Positions 48,556 to 58,394 of a DNA stretch of 63,680 nt are shown in pieces. How positions within the stretch are numbered: the first letter of the stretch is position 1; each line of letters starts with the position of its first letter. The DNA is from Candidatus Aenigmatarchaeota archaeon. GTDB lineage: Archaea > Aenigmatarchaeota > Aenigmatarchaeia > CG10238-14 > SCSR01. The position numbers and the translations under genes are program-made. A model generated the notes under the pieces. It saw nothing but the letters and a program-made list of their open reading frames with translations, was not told where the DNA came from and searched no databases. The stretch lies in the NCBI GenBank assembly GCA_016187385.1, contig JACPJU010000002.1, forward strand, positions 1 through 63,680, written 5' to 3'.

Positions 48556-48783
48556 ATGATGAATACTAATGGCGACATCTTAAAAAGAAAACTTGTTGAT
48601 ATTTTAGGGGGGCATCCTGAAGGACTCACTATACAAGACCTTTCTAGGTTAACGGGTGCCCATAGACAAACTGTGCGTGCTTATCTCCAATGGTTGCAAG
48701 GCGCTGGTATAGTCCATCAGAGAAGAATTGGAGCTGTCACTCTAAACTATCATAAAAAAAACTGGAAGCGATTTAATGTATAA
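48556..48783 (+). CDS. HTH regulator at the head of the surface-protein operon
   Basis: 75 residues from the ATG at 48556, preceded by AAGGTGG. A winged helix covers almost the whole protein (ILGGHPEGLTIQDLSRLTGAHRQTVRAYLQWLQGAGIV). The last 8 nt overlap the start of the giant surface-protein gene. Size and position indicate a local regulator, probably acting on the inverted repeat at 48515. Confidence 0.7.
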   Translation: MMNTNGDILKRKLVDILGGHPEGLTIQDLSRLTGAHRQTVRAYLQWLQGAGIVHQRRIGAVTLNYHKKNWKRFNV

Positions 48784-51700
48784 AACAAGTCTTTGCATAG
48801 CAGTATTTCTGTTTTTTGTAGCGTTATTAATTTTTCCGGCGAATATCTACGCCATAACAAATACATCGGTTCTAACGAACCCCAACTTTACAACTTCTGC
48901 GGGTGATACTTCAGGAGCAGATGAGTGGCAGAATATAACGGAGGGAGCATGTGACACAGCACGTATAAGCAAATGGGTCTCTGGAGAAGCAAGGCTTAAC
49001 TCGACATGTCTAGGTAAAAATGATGCAATGAGTGCCAAATGGACACAGAAATTTGCGGTTAATAGCTCAATGACCAATCCGTCGTCAGTCTCGCTTGACT
49101 TCAACCATTCCTTCTGGGTGTGCACTACATGCGCTACCTCCACTTACACTGTAAATTTAACTTATCCAAATGGAAGTGTTGGTGTTTTATTTTCGAATAC
49201 AACCGGAACAACAGCTTATAGAATATATTCGCATTTAGATATAAATGTCAGCAATTTTACTGATTCAGGAGATTATAACATAAGTGTAGGAATAATAGCA
49301 AAAACGGGCAATGCCAATACTGCTAGAATAAGCTTTACCTGGGATGATGTCCAATTCACATATACGTACCCAGCAATAACATCTGTCTCTGTAACTCAAG
49401 AATTGTCAATGACAGGTACTGTAACTTCATCAGTCACGCTAGCACCATCTGTAACAACATATAGACCAAACGTTACAGAACCGTTGACATTAACCCCGAA
49501 CATCATAAATATTTTATCTGCTTCCCGAGGAATAACAAATGTTTTAGACATATTTGATTTATACAGCTCACTGCAGTCTTTGATCAAAAGCTCTACTAAC
49601 GCTGTTGACTTGACAGATGCCCCCAATCGTTTCCAAAGATTCCAGAAAACCACTACAGAAGCCCTGACTTCTGCAGATAGGATTTCATTCATATTGTCTC
49701 GTGTAAGGACTATAACCGATGCGTTGGACATAACAGATAATATCCAGATACTACTCACGAGAGTAAGACAGATAACAGACTCTATATCATTTACGGATCG
49801 GATTCAAACACTATTCAACAGAGTGAGATTTTTGACAAATGCACTTTCATTAGGAAATGTTATAACAACTCAAGTAACCATACCTGTAGTCAACAGGGCA
49901 GTCACTTTGGCAATCACTACCGCGGACAATCTGCAAAGAATATTCTCCACCATCAAACTAACAACTAATGCAATAAGCTTGACTAATGTTGTGACTGCTA
50001 CCTTAACCCGCCTGGTCCAATTAACTCAGGCATTAGATATAACCGACACCGTTCAAGTGTTGTTCACAAGGGTTAGATTATTGACAGATGCTATAGATTT
50101 GACAGAATCCGCATCGCGATTGGCGTCTTTCTTGCGAAGTTTGACCAGCCCTGTGGATCTGGCTGACAGCATAACATCTCCGCTGGCTCGCCTCAGAAGT
50201 CTGACAGATGCCTTGGATGTGACAGATAATGTTCAAATTTTATTTACTCGTGTTAGGCTAATCACTAATGCGATTGACTTGACTGAAAGCATGACTCGCC
50301 TGGTTTCGTTTACCCGTTCATTGACGAATGCTGTGGATTTGTCAGAAGTTGCAGAAAGATTTAGGATTTTGTTGAAAAATGTGACGGATTCATTCACTCT
50401 GGCCGAGAGGATTACAACTGCTGTATTCAAGCTGTTTCCGAGAACTGTGACAGCTGCCTTGGATGTAACTGACAATATTCAAATTCTCTTAACAAGAGTC
50501 AGGTCAGTAACGAATGCGATGGATATTAATGAGAATATCACAGTAATTCTAACTCATATTAAATTAATTACTAACTCTATAGATCTGGCAGAAAGTACAA
50601 AGGCTGTCATAACTCTATTGAGACAAGTCACAGGTGCCGTAGATGTAACGGAAGGCATGCAAGCTATATTGACGAGGATGAAATTATTAACTAATGCAAT
50701 GGACTTGACAGAGACTGTCCAAAATATATTCACAAGAGTGAGGCTTGTATCTGATGCATTGGACATCAACGAACTTACAACTAGAATATTTACAGCAATA
50801 AAGCAGTTAACCAATTCTATAACATTTGTGGAAAGAATAACAACTACTGTATTCAAGCTGTTTCCGAGAACTGTGACAGCTGCCTTGGATGTGACAGAAA
50901 ATCTTGCAACTGCATTGACTAGAGTGAGGCTATTGACTGAAGCTGTGGATTTAAGCGAGAGTATGAACAGGCTTACGTCTTTAATTAGGTTTTTCACAAA
51001 TGCGCTTGACTTGACAGAACTGACAGGAAGATTCAGGACTATGTCCCTGCAGGTGACTGGTGCGTTGGATATAACCGATAATATCCAGGCACTATTAACG
51101 AGGGTTCGATCAATCAATAATACGATAGGTGTTGCGGACAATATTAAAATCTTGTTTACGCGTGTAAGATTGCCAACTAACGTCATTGGTTTGGCAGATG
51201 GTATATCACGTTTAATATCATTTACACTGTCATTGACGAATGCTGCAGATTTGTCAGAAACGATAACATCTAGTCTAGGAAGGTTGCGAAAAGTTACGCA
51301 GGCGTTTGATCTGGCAGAGAATATACAAGCTTTGTTAACCCGTGTAAGGCTAGTAACCGATGCCTTGGATGTGACAGATACTACAGCAAAGTTGCTTCGA
51401 TTCACTAGAACATTCACAAACGCTCTAGGTGTGACCGATATTGCGGAAAGGTTTAGAACTCTAACAAAAAGTGTGACTGATTCGTTTGCGTTTACTGAAA
51501 GAATAAGAGCTGTTGCACTTAAGGCCTTTTCCAGGACAGTGACAGAGACATTGGGTCTATCAGACGGCATACAAAATCTATTCACACGGGTCAGACTGGT
51601 GACGAATGCTGTTGATTTGGCAGAAATTGCATCAAGACTATTTTCTTTCGTGAGGAACTTGACGAATGCTGCAGATTTGGCAGACAGCATAACATCTCCG

Positions 51701-54172
51701 CTGGCTCGCCTCAGAAGTCTGACAGATGCCTTGGATGTGACAGATAATGTTCAAAACTTGTTCGCGAGAGTCAGATTAATAACGAATGCTATAGACGTGA
51801 CAGAACTGACAGGAAGAATGTTCTCGCTCACAAGATCGTTGACAAATGCGATAGATTTGAGTGAAATAGCAAACAGATTCAGAATAATACCGAGACAATT
51901 GAGCGATGCTTTGAGCATAGCCGACAGCATCAGAACTAATCTTGGAAGGCTAAGACAAGTCACAGTTCCGATAGACCTGACAGAGTTTACATCGAGGATT
52001 GTTGATTTCAGAAGAGCTGTATCACTGCAATTCCTTGTGACAGCAGTCACAGCCACTCCATTCAAGACGGTAAGTGCATCGTTCACAATACCAGTAACAT
52101 CATTATCACAAGGGCAGTTTGCTGAATTCGACATTAATGTCCAGAACACAGGAAACGAGAAGATGAATGTCACCACTGGCGTAGATGTTTACAACTCAAG
52201 CCATTTGGTTACGACAGTTAATTCCACAAACGTGACGCTTTCTGCAGGACAGTCCAAAACAATTATAACATTCATGAACACAGCCAACATGACAGCAGGC
52301 AACTATAGGACAGAAGGGAGTGTATTCTTTGACGGAAGGTCGACCATAAACATGACGAAATACTTCAATTTGACTAATGTAGGGAATGTGCAGACAGGAG
52401 CCTATACAAACACATCAATCAACTTTACAGCCAACACCCCGATACTGATAATCGCCAACACGACTACAACTACAATAGTCAACATAAGCATTATTCTGAA
52501 TTCAACGCAAGAAAACGCGTTTTCGGTTTCAGAATTTTCTACGGTTCCGAACAAGACAGTAAGCAATCTAAAAGAGTTGAACAAATTCATTGACATTACA
52601 GTGAATGAAAACATAACAAACAGCCTGAAATGGTTCTGGTTGAATGTGTCTTACACGGATTCTGAGATTTCAGCTGCAGGCTTGAGCGAATCCAACTTGA
52701 GAATATGGTTCTACAATACGACATCAACAACATGGCAACAGGAATCTGACAGCGGAGTAGATACTTCAGCCAACTATGTGTGGGCGAATGTCTCCCACTT
52801 TAGCTTGTTCGGAATATATGCAACAGTACCGTCACAACCTTCAACTACAACGCCGTCGACAACAACAGGCGGAGGCGGTGGAGGAACACTCTCGACGTTG
52901 CCTACTGTAAAAACAGAATTTGTCAAATGGCCCATATTAAGGGAAGTGAAAGCAGGACAGAGCATAGTCGAAGGGATAAAAGTCAAAAACAAAGGAACAG
53001 ATATTCTCAAAAATCTGCAGATACAAGTTTCGGGCGTGCCTCCAGGCTGGATAAGCATTGTTCCAAACTCGATTGATCTGCAGCCTAACGAATACAAGAC
53101 GTTCAACCTAGCTGTCAGCGTGCCGAAAGATACCGACAGAGGCGACTACAAACTATTGATTACTCTCAAAGGTTCGAATATAGAAGACTCCAGTTTCATC
53201 ATCCTGAGGGTCAAGGACTATGCTCCAAGCTACGACAGGCCGATAGTGGAAAGGATTGTTGAACTGGATTACGAACATGAGAAAACAAAGGTCACATTGA
53301 ATGTCAATAATCCTCTCAAATATTACGAACTTGTTCAGGTAAAGGAAGAGATACCAAAGTCAATTTCCCAGTCTGCAAAAGAAGTGGAATTCAATCCGTA
53401 TCCAGACGAGATAATCAGGGAAGATCCACTAGTCCAGTGGGACATCAAGGAATTCGCAGTCAATGAAACAAAAACACTTTCTTATGCAACAAAAGGAATC
53501 TTGGACGAGTTCACAGATTACATATACTTCCCGCTCAAGGAGATGAACATAATCGAGACGAAACTGCCCACTGGACTGAAGCTGGTGGATGTCAGCGTAG
53601 GAACCATGTACGCCGGCAAGTCCACAGCGGGAAAGATAATTGTTGAAAATATCGGAGATGAAGAAAAGAAACTGGAATTCTCAATGCAACTGCCGCCAAG
53701 CTGGAGGATGGTTCCTGAAAGAATAGAGGCTAATGTAGCCGCACATGAAAGGAAAGAGTTCAAGTTCTCGATTGTAGTCCCAGAGGATACCTCACCGGGA
53801 GATTACATAGCAACAAGCATTATCTTGTGGGATACAGATACCCACATAAAAGAACATGTCCTCCAAGTAGCATCAACCTCTTTAGTGACTGGACTTGCCC
53901 TGTTTGGCGGTATAGCTACAACATCATTGGTAGGCTACTTCATTTGGTCATTCTACCGAACAAGAATTCCGCCCATGAGCAACATGGAGAAGCTCAGAAA
54001 AATAAGAACAAGCATTCTCTCGCAACAATTGCAAATTCAACAGTCGGCAGAATTTTCTGATGTGATTGGATTGAAGGACGAACTAGTGGAGGATGTCAGA
54101 AGCAAGTTAAGGCATGAAGTCATGAAAAGGCTCAACGAGGAAGAGGAATTCAAAATAAGGAAAAGAGAATAG
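48776..54172 (+). CDS. Giant repeat-bearing surface protein, membrane anchored
   Basis: 1798 residues. Signal peptide 1-26 (ends ANIYA). N-terminal beta domain to about 240. About 40 tandem repeats of 20 residues (about 275-1087), consensus [LIV]T-[ND]-A-[LIV]-D-[LIV]-[TS]-[DE]-x-[IV]-x-x-[LI]-x-T-R-[VL]-R-x. Then CARDB/NEW3-like domains, a PGF-pre-PGF-like domain (about 1265-1341), a Ser/Thr/Gly linker (TTTGGGGGG), more Ig-like domains, one TM (about 1703-1727) and a charged cytosolic coiled tail of about 71 residues. Many Asn-x-Ser/Thr sequons. Probably a fibrous S-layer-like or adhesin stalk. Confidence 0.8.
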   Translation: MYKTSLCIAVFLFFVALLIFPANIYAITNTSVLTNPNFTTSAGDTSGADEWQNITEGACDTARISKWVSGEARLNSTCLGKNDAMSAKWTQKFAVNSSMTNPSSVSLDFNHSFWVCTTCATSTYTVNLTYPNGSVGVLFSNTTGTTAYRIYSHLDINVSNFTDSGDYNISVGIIAKTGNANTARISFTWDDVQFTYTYPAITSVSVTQELSMTGTVTSSVTLAPSVTTYRPNVTEPLTLTPNIINILSASRGITNVLDIFDLYSSLQSLIKSSTNAVDLTDAPNRFQRFQKTTTEALTSADRISFILSRVRTITDALDITDNIQILLTRVRQITDSISFTDRIQTLFNRVRFLTNALSLGNVITTQVTIPVVNRAVTLAITTADNLQRIFSTIKLTTNAISLTNVVTATLTRLVQLTQALDITDTVQVLFTRVRLLTDAIDLTESASRLASFLRSLTSPVDLADSITSPLARLRSLTDALDVTDNVQILFTRVRLITNAIDLTESMTRLVSFTRSLTNAVDLSEVAERFRILLKNVTDSFTLAERITTAVFKLFPRTVTAALDVTDNIQILLTRVRSVTNAMDINENITVILTHIKLITNSIDLAESTKAVITLLRQVTGAVDVTEGMQAILTRMKLLTNAMDLTETVQNIFTRVRLVSDALDINELTTRIFTAIKQLTNSITFVERITTTVFKLFPRTVTAALDVTENLATALTRVRLLTEAVDLSESMNRLTSLIRFFTNALDLTELTGRFRTMSLQVTGALDITDNIQALLTRVRSINNTIGVADNIKILFTRVRLPTNVIGLADGISRLISFTLSLTNAADLSETITSSLGRLRKVTQAFDLAENIQALLTRVRLVTDALDVTDTTAKLLRFTRTFTNALGVTDIAERFRTLTKSVTDSFAFTERIRAVALKAFSRTVTETLGLSDGIQNLFTRVRLVTNAVDLAEIASRLFSFVRNLTNAADLADSITSPLARLRSLTDALDVTDNVQNLFARVRLITNAIDVTELTGRMFSLTRSLTNAIDLSEIANRFRIIPRQLSDALSIADSIRTNLGRLRQVTVPIDLTEFTSRIVDFRRAVSLQFLVTAVTATPFKTVSASFTIPVTSLSQGQFAEFDINVQNTGNEKMNVTTGVDVYNSSHLVTTVNSTNVTLSAGQSKTIITFMNTANMTAGNYRTEGSVFFDGRSTINMTKYFNLTNVGNVQTGAYTNTSINFTANTPILIIANTTTTTIVNISIILNSTQENAFSVSEFSTVPNKTVSNLKELNKFIDITVNENITNSLKWFWLNVSYTDSEISAAGLSESNLRIWFYNTTSTTWQQESDSGVDTSANYVWANVSHFSLFGIYATVPSQPSTTTPSTTTGGGGGGTLSTLPTVKTEFVKWPILREVKAGQSIVEGIKVKNKGTDILKNLQIQVSGVPPGWISIVPNSIDLQPNEYKTFNLAVSVPKDTDRGDYKLLITLKGSNIEDSSFIILRVKDYAPSYDRPIVERIVELDYEHEKTKVTLNVNNPLKYYELVQVKEEIPKSISQSAKEVEFNPYPDEIIREDPLVQWDIKEFAVNETKTLSYATKGILDEFTDYIYFPLKEMNIIETKLPTGLKLVDVSVGTMYAGKSTAGKIIVENIGDEEKKLEFSMQLPPSWRMVPERIEANVAAHERKEFKFSIVVPEDTSPGDYIATSIILWDTDTHIKEHVLQVASTSLVTGLALFGGIATTSLVGYFIWSFYRTRIPPMSNMEKLRKIRTSILSQQLQIQQSAEFSDVIGLKDELVEDVRSKLRHEVMKRLNEEEEFKIRKRE
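49540..52040 (+). repeat. Coding array of about 40 degenerate 60-bp repeats
   Basis: Repeats encode 20-residue units; rare 22-residue units (VTDSFTLAERITTAVFKLFP) interrupt them. Two stretches of 73 bp are identical (50165-50237 and 51683-51755), and about 42 bp around 50421 recur near 50848, so recent internal recombination or gene conversion is at work. The reading frame is open throughout. Confidence 0.85.
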
Positions 54173-54173
54173 T

Positions 54174-55385
54174 ATGAAAAACCAAAATATAAATATGTGG
54201 TTTGCATTTGGGATGATACTGTCGTTACTATTATTAACCTCACCTATAACAGCTCAAGAAAATGGGAAAATATATCATGTTGCATATTCACCTGAAGAGC
54301 CTATAGTTTCGGAAGATATCGCACTATCCGCCGGCGTAGAAAATCCTGGAATTAAAGCACAACAATATTCCCTGCAACTTCAAATAATCAAAGACGGAAA
54401 ATCAGTTCATGAGGAAAAATTCACTTTCTCTTTGGAAAAAACAAAAGGCATAAGTTTCACGCCTAAATACGCGCCGCAAGACATAGGCGAATATGAAGTT
54501 ATATTCCAGCTTTATGACAAGGCTGAGCTTGATTTGTTCGACACCAAGATAATGAAACTTAATGTCGTCAGCAACATAGGACCGTTCGACATAACGATAG
54601 ACCCATTGACTTCCAGGGTAAGACCTGGTTTCAATCTGCCGGCAGATTTGGTTTTGGAAAACATGGGTAAAAAAAGCCTGGATGTGGAAGTGAAGGTGTC
54701 TATAGACTGCCAAAATCAGACATTGACCCAGAGTTTCACATTCTTCGTGCCTGCAGGCAACCAAACCAAAAAGCTGATAAGTATGCCCGCCTGCAGGAAT
54801 GATGGTCTTTACAACATTATAGCCAGCATCGTCCTGTTCAACAAAACATGGGTATCGTCGTCCAGCCAGTTCTTTGTAAACACATCCTACATACAGCTTT
54901 ATTTCGACGTTCCGGAAAAGGTGACATTAAATCCAGGCGGAAGCTACTCCCTTCCTATTGAAGTGACCAATCTTGGAAATCAGAAAATCACGGATTTGAA
55001 ATTTGTGCTGCAAAGGATTCCGTTGGAATGGCAGAAAGTCTCGCCTTCTTCTGTAATTGAAGTGTATCCAGACGAGACAGCAGTCTTCATCGTCAACATA
55101 ACAGTGCCTAATGATGCCGAAGCGAGGTCTTATGAGATGAGATGGACGGCTATAGCTGAGGAAACTCTTGAAAGGAAAGTTGCATCATTAGAAGTAGTTC
55201 CTTTGGCAGCCCTGTCGGCAACACCTTCGGCTGAAATTTCATTGTCCAGATATATCGTAATCTTCGCCTCATCCGCAATAGGGCTAGTGATAATAATCCT
55301 TCTGAGAAAATACCTTAAACGACCGCCAGAAGAAGGAAGAGCCGATGTTTTGAAGAGGCTTAAAGAAGGCACCAAGTCGAAATAA
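54174..55385 (+). CDS. Membrane-anchored Ig-like surface protein
   Basis: 403 residues, 1 nt after the giant gene. Signal peptide about 1-27 (ITAQ), two to three Ig-like/NEW3 domains (VENPGIKAQQYSLQLQIIKDG, VLENMGKKSLDVEV, VTNLGNQKITDLKF), TM about 356-378 (YIVIFASSAIGLVIIILL), short cytosolic tail (RADVLKRLKEGTKSK). Same architecture as the C-terminal half of its neighbour, probably a partner in the same surface structure. Confidence 0.72.
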   Translation: MKNQNINMWFAFGMILSLLLLTSPITAQENGKIYHVAYSPEEPIVSEDIALSAGVENPGIKAQQYSLQLQIIKDGKSVHEEKFTFSLEKTKGISFTPKYAPQDIGEYEVIFQLYDKAELDLFDTKIMKLNVVSNIGPFDITIDPLTSRVRPGFNLPADLVLENMGKKSLDVEVKVSIDCQNQTLTQSFTFFVPAGNQTKKLISMPACRNDGLYNIIASIVLFNKTWVSSSSQFFVNTSYIQLYFDVPEKVTLNPGGSYSLPIEVTNLGNQKITDLKFVLQRIPLEWQKVSPSSVIEVYPDETAVFIVNITVPNDAEARSYEMRWTAIAEETLERKVASLEVVPLAALSATPSAEISLSRYIVIFASSAIGLVIIILLRKYLKRPPEEGRADVLKRLKEGTKSK

Positions 55386-55429
55386 TTATATCTACTTTTA
55401 TTAGTGCGACCAAATAATATTAGAAAGAA

Positions 55430-56368
55430 ATGTCGCGAGTTGTTGGGGTTTTTTCAGGCAAAGGAGGCGTAGGCAAGACTACACTTGTCGCAAACTTGGG
55501 CGCTGCGATGACAAATGTTTTCAACAAAAATGCGGTAATCTTCGACATGAATGTGCACACTTCGCATTTGGGACTGTATTTTGGGTTATATGAAGACATG
55601 CCTGTAACATTGAGGGACGTAATGAAAAAGAGGGTTCCACTAACAAACGCTCTTTACATCCACCCGACAACAGGAGTAAGGATAATACCCGCACCATTAA
55701 ACGGCACTGATTTGGTTCTGACGAAAAATCTATGCTGCAATATGGTGGACAAGATAAAGGACAATTATGATATGGTGCTTCTTGATTGCGCGCCTGGTCT
55801 GGGCAGGGAAGTACTCGCACCGATGTGCACGGTAGACGAAGCCATTGTGATCAGCACTCCTGACATCATATCCCTGGCGGACGCTATAAAGACGATTGAG
55901 ATTCTGAAGAAACTGGACAAGAAAGTTTTGGGAATAGTGCTGAACAGATACAGGAATGAGAGATATGAATTGACGCCCCAAGAAGTGCAGTCGACAACGA
56001 ATACCAATGTGATTTCCATCATACCTGAAGACGGAAATGTCCCGAACAGCATCTCAAAAGGAATGCCGACCGTTCTGTCGTATCCTTATTCAAAATCGAG
56101 CATAGCCTTCAAGAAGCTGGCTGCGATGATGTCTAATGAAAGATACGAAGAAGAAACCATCATAGACAAGTTGATGAGAATTTTGAATTTAAGGCAAAAG
56201 AAGACTGAGCGACCGATTGTCCAGCAACAAGTTATCAAAAGCGAAGCATCGGACTTGACCAGCATGAAAACCGAATTGCTTGCAAACATCAAAGACGAGT
56301 TGAAAGCCGAATTGAAGAAGAAGGTCAAAAAAAGATTGATGGAGAGATTGAATGGAAAAATCGCATGA
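55430..56368 (+). CDS. MinD/ParA-type ATPase with coiled tail
   Basis: 312 residues. Deviant Walker A GVFSGKGGVGKTTLVANLG, Walker A' region IFDMNVHTSHLGLYFG, Walker B MVLLDCAPGLGRE. The core ends near 245; the last 65 residues are charged and helical (SMKTELLANIKDELKAELKK). The giant protein's cytosolic tail has a similar pattern (DELVEDVRSKLRHEVMKRLN), so contact between them is plausible. Family members position cell structures by nucleotide-dependent dimerisation. Confidence 0.85.
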   Translation: MSRVVGVFSGKGGVGKTTLVANLGAAMTNVFNKNAVIFDMNVHTSHLGLYFGLYEDMPVTLRDVMKKRVPLTNALYIHPTTGVRIIPAPLNGTDLVLTKNLCCNMVDKIKDNYDMVLLDCAPGLGREVLAPMCTVDEAIVISTPDIISLADAIKTIEILKKLDKKVLGIVLNRYRNERYELTPQEVQSTTNTNVISIIPEDGNVPNSISKGMPTVLSYPYSKSSIAFKKLAAMMSNERYEEETIIDKLMRILNLRQKKTERPIVQQQVIKSEASDLTSMKTELLANIKDELKAELKKKVKKRLMERLNGKIA

Positions 56369-56642
56369 GCTGGAAATAGACGATGAGATGGTAGATGAAA
56401 TCGTTGATGAAATCTTAGAAGAAGGCACAATATCCAACACGACAAAAAAATCCACTGCTAAAATCGCAAGACCCGAAATAGAGACAAATGAAGATGGTTC
56501 TTCTGATATGGCGGCCAGATTGGACGAATTGGAGAATAGAATAGACGATCTGCATGAAGTAATCATGAAGCTGAACAATGAGATTAAAAGATTGAAGGAA
56601 AGCACTTCAGTTCAAAAATACGTAAAAGCGAATCTAGAATGA
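56352..56642 (+). CDS. Acidic coiled-coil protein
   Basis: 96 residues. Acidic N terminus (EIDDEMVDEIVDEILEEG) and C-terminal heptad-like coil (MAARLDELENRIDDLHEVIM). It overlaps the MinD gene by 17 nt and the next gene by 4 nt (ATGA). It may be an adaptor between the ATPase and membrane proteins. It is not Pup-like: no Gly-Gly-Gln end. Confidence 0.6.
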   Translation: MEKSHELEIDDEMVDEIVDEILEEGTISNTTKKSTAKIARPEIETNEDGSSDMAARLDELENRIDDLHEVIMKLNNEIKRLKESTSVQKYVKANLE

Positions 56643-57124
56643 ATCTTTTTAACATATTGAAACTCAACAATTTTGAAATAGCATATGCAGTTGTATTCAT
56701 CCTCTCTATAATAATCGGCATAGGATACGGCTTGATTGACAAAGAATATTACAAATGTTGCGAAGATTTTATAGGCGTCCCGGAAGAAGGCACTAGCCCG
56801 ATGAAGATATTCTCGAGCAATTATCTGATATCCATGACTGAATTGGCTACGGCAGGATTGTCCAGCCTTTATTTCAATTTCAAGACGTTTTCAGTGACTT
56901 CAAGCTACCTGAATTCGCAGGGAGAATTGTTTGTTTTGCCTGTAATTATGATTATCGGGATTTTCGAACTGGTTGGAAGTTTATGTCTTGCACTTGCTGG
57001 ATTCAGCTTTGTCGAGAGAATGGTCAAAATAAAATCACGATTGAAATTTGCCCAATTGTTTCTTTTGGGCACAGCACTTATCTTCATAGGAGCAGTCGTA
57101 GAATATTTGTTAATAACCATTTAA
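56639..57124 (+). CDS. Four-TM membrane protein
   Basis: 161 residues. Hydrophobic segments at about 12-32, 60-82, 96-120 and 138-158; two cysteines (KCCEDF) in the first loop. No family recognised. ATGA overlap with the coiled-coil gene ties it to the surface-protein operon. Confidence 0.55.
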   Translation: MNLFNILKLNNFEIAYAVVFILSIIIGIGYGLIDKEYYKCCEDFIGVPEEGTSPMKIFSSNYLISMTELATAGLSSLYFNFKTFSVTSSYLNSQGELFVLPVIMIIGIFELVGSLCLALAGFSFVERMVKIKSRLKFAQLFLLGTALIFIGAVVEYLLITI

Positions 57125-57160
57125 ATTGTTTTTAAATATACGAAGGGTGGAATTATTAGC

Positions 57161-57370
57161 ATGAAAGAACTTTTGGTATTTCTCATAATTTCAATAATTC
57201 TGTTGTCGGGGTGTATACAAAGTGAAGACAAACGAAGCGAAGTATCTTCAACCGGATCAGAGGCTCAAATAAAAACAGGCACATCAGTTGAAGTGAAGAA
57301 GACGAGTCCAACAGAACCGACATCATACCAAGTCAATGTCATAGAAGGAATAGGTGTTGTGACGAAATAA
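57161..57370 (+). CDS. Small lipoprotein
   Basis: 69 residues. Signal with lipobox ILLSGC (Cys about 19), then a Ser/Thr/Lys-rich extended segment. Lipobox signals occur in archaea. It ends the plus-strand operon 2 nt before the convergent pcna stop. Confidence 0.65.
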   Translation: MKELLVFLIISIILLSGCIQSEDKRSEVSSTGSEAQIKTGTSVEVKKTSPTEPTSYQVNVIEGIGVVTK

Positions 57371-57372
57371 TT

Positions 57373-58122
57373 TTACTCGTCACTCACCCGAGGCGCCAAT
57401 ACAAAATTCAGGCTAGCCTTATCACCAGATTTAAACTCCAACTTCATCGGATAGTCCTGTCCTAATCTAATAGTCGTGCTTTCTGCAATCTTTGCCGCCT
57501 TTATCATCTTCTTCATATAGTCTATCGGAAACTTTGATTTTACATTGTTGTCGGCTTCCAATACCAATAAATTTTCATCGCCACGTTCAAGTTCAAGCTC
57601 AGTCCTGCTCACATCGCCTTCCGACCTCATTGTAAACTTGTCTTTCGACATCTCAAGCAGGACGGAATCAGAAATTATATCGGCGTCCTCAATCCCAGAC
57701 TCTAGTATATGGGGTTTGACTTCAGCTCTTCCCACAAATTCCAGTTGATGGATTGGCGGGATTTCTTCCTGGCTTATGTCCAGCAAGGGAATTACAAATC
57801 TTCTTTTTGAAGATCCTTCGAGTCTAAATTCTAGTTTCGAGTCCGCAAGATTCAACGACAACTTGTCATTAGGACCAACCCTTTTCAGTACCGACAACAA
57901 ATTGGTGATGTTCAACCCTATTTTCTCTTCATTCTCAACTTGGAACTCGTCAAATGCATTGGAATTAATCTTGAAATCAACAACAGCAACCATCGCCCTG
58001 TCCGCAGCCACCAGACTTATTCCGCTATTGTCAATCTTGAAAATCCCTTCGTCTATCAGCTCGCCTATAGTTGAAATCGCATTGATGAAAATTTTGGGCT
58101 CGGACAATTTAGCTTTGAACAA
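57373..58122 (-). CDS. pcn: DNA polymerase sliding clamp PCNA
   Basis: 249 residues. Archaeal PCNA: FINAISTIGELIDEGIFKIDNSGISLVAADRAMVAVV, the interdomain region and KSKFPIDYMKKMIKAAKIAE, with GQDYPMKLEF and a C-terminal NFVLAPRVSDE. It forms a trimeric ring for polymerases and PIP-box proteins. The upstream gap has AT-rich promoter-like sequence around 58135-58165. Confidence 0.95.
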   Translation of the reverse strand: MFKAKLSEPKIFINAISTIGELIDEGIFKIDNSGISLVAADRAMVAVVDFKINSNAFDEFQVENEEKIGLNITNLLSVLKRVGPNDKLSLNLADSKLEFRLEGSSKRRFVIPLLDISQEEIPPIHQLEFVGRAEVKPHILESGIEDADIISDSVLLEMSKDKFTMRSEGDVSRTELELERGDENLLVLEADNNVKSKFPIDYMKKMIKAAKIAESTTIRLGQDYPMKLEFKSGDKASLNFVLAPRVSDE

Positions 58123-58232
58123 TCACACACCTGTTTTAATATATGTTCATTAACTTTAAGTATGTTAAATTCTTCATCGGATGAAAATAAAGGATGTTTC
58201 ATATACTTAGATGTTTGAACTGAAAATTTTAG

Positions 58233-58361
58233 CTAGTAACCTTCAACGTGCATTTCTCTCAAAGCTTTGTGAAGTCTTTGGATAATTTCTTTTCTATGAG
58301 GACTTTTCCTTGTTGTTTCTGCAGCTCTTTTCCAAGACCCTTCAAACGTTTCTTCTCTCAT
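58233..58361 (-). CDS. Small basic protein divergent from PIN gene
   Basis: 42 residues (MREETFEGSWKRAAETTRKS onward, ending MHVEGY), Arg/Lys-rich helix, no recognised family. It overlaps the upstream extension of the PIN frame on the other strand and is divergent from the PIN start by 33 nt. It might be a partner of the PIN protein. Short ORF, moderate support. Confidence 0.4.
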   Translation of the reverse strand: MREETFEGSWKRAAETTRKSPHRKEIIQRLHKALREMHVEGY

Positions 58362-58394
58362 ACATTTTATTTAGTTAGGACACTTATAAAGATT

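Noticed and set aside
50554-51690. 378-residue antisense open frame within the giant gene
   Set aside because: A shadow of the repeat array; its translation has no start signal or domain character.
49540-52040. CRISPR-like or satellite repeat
   Set aside because: The 60-bp periodicity is coding, in frame and degenerate; no constant repeat with variable spacers.
56352-56642. Second Pup-like protein
   Set aside because: Acidic and helical, but without Gly-Gly-Gln/Glu end and placed in an unrelated operon.
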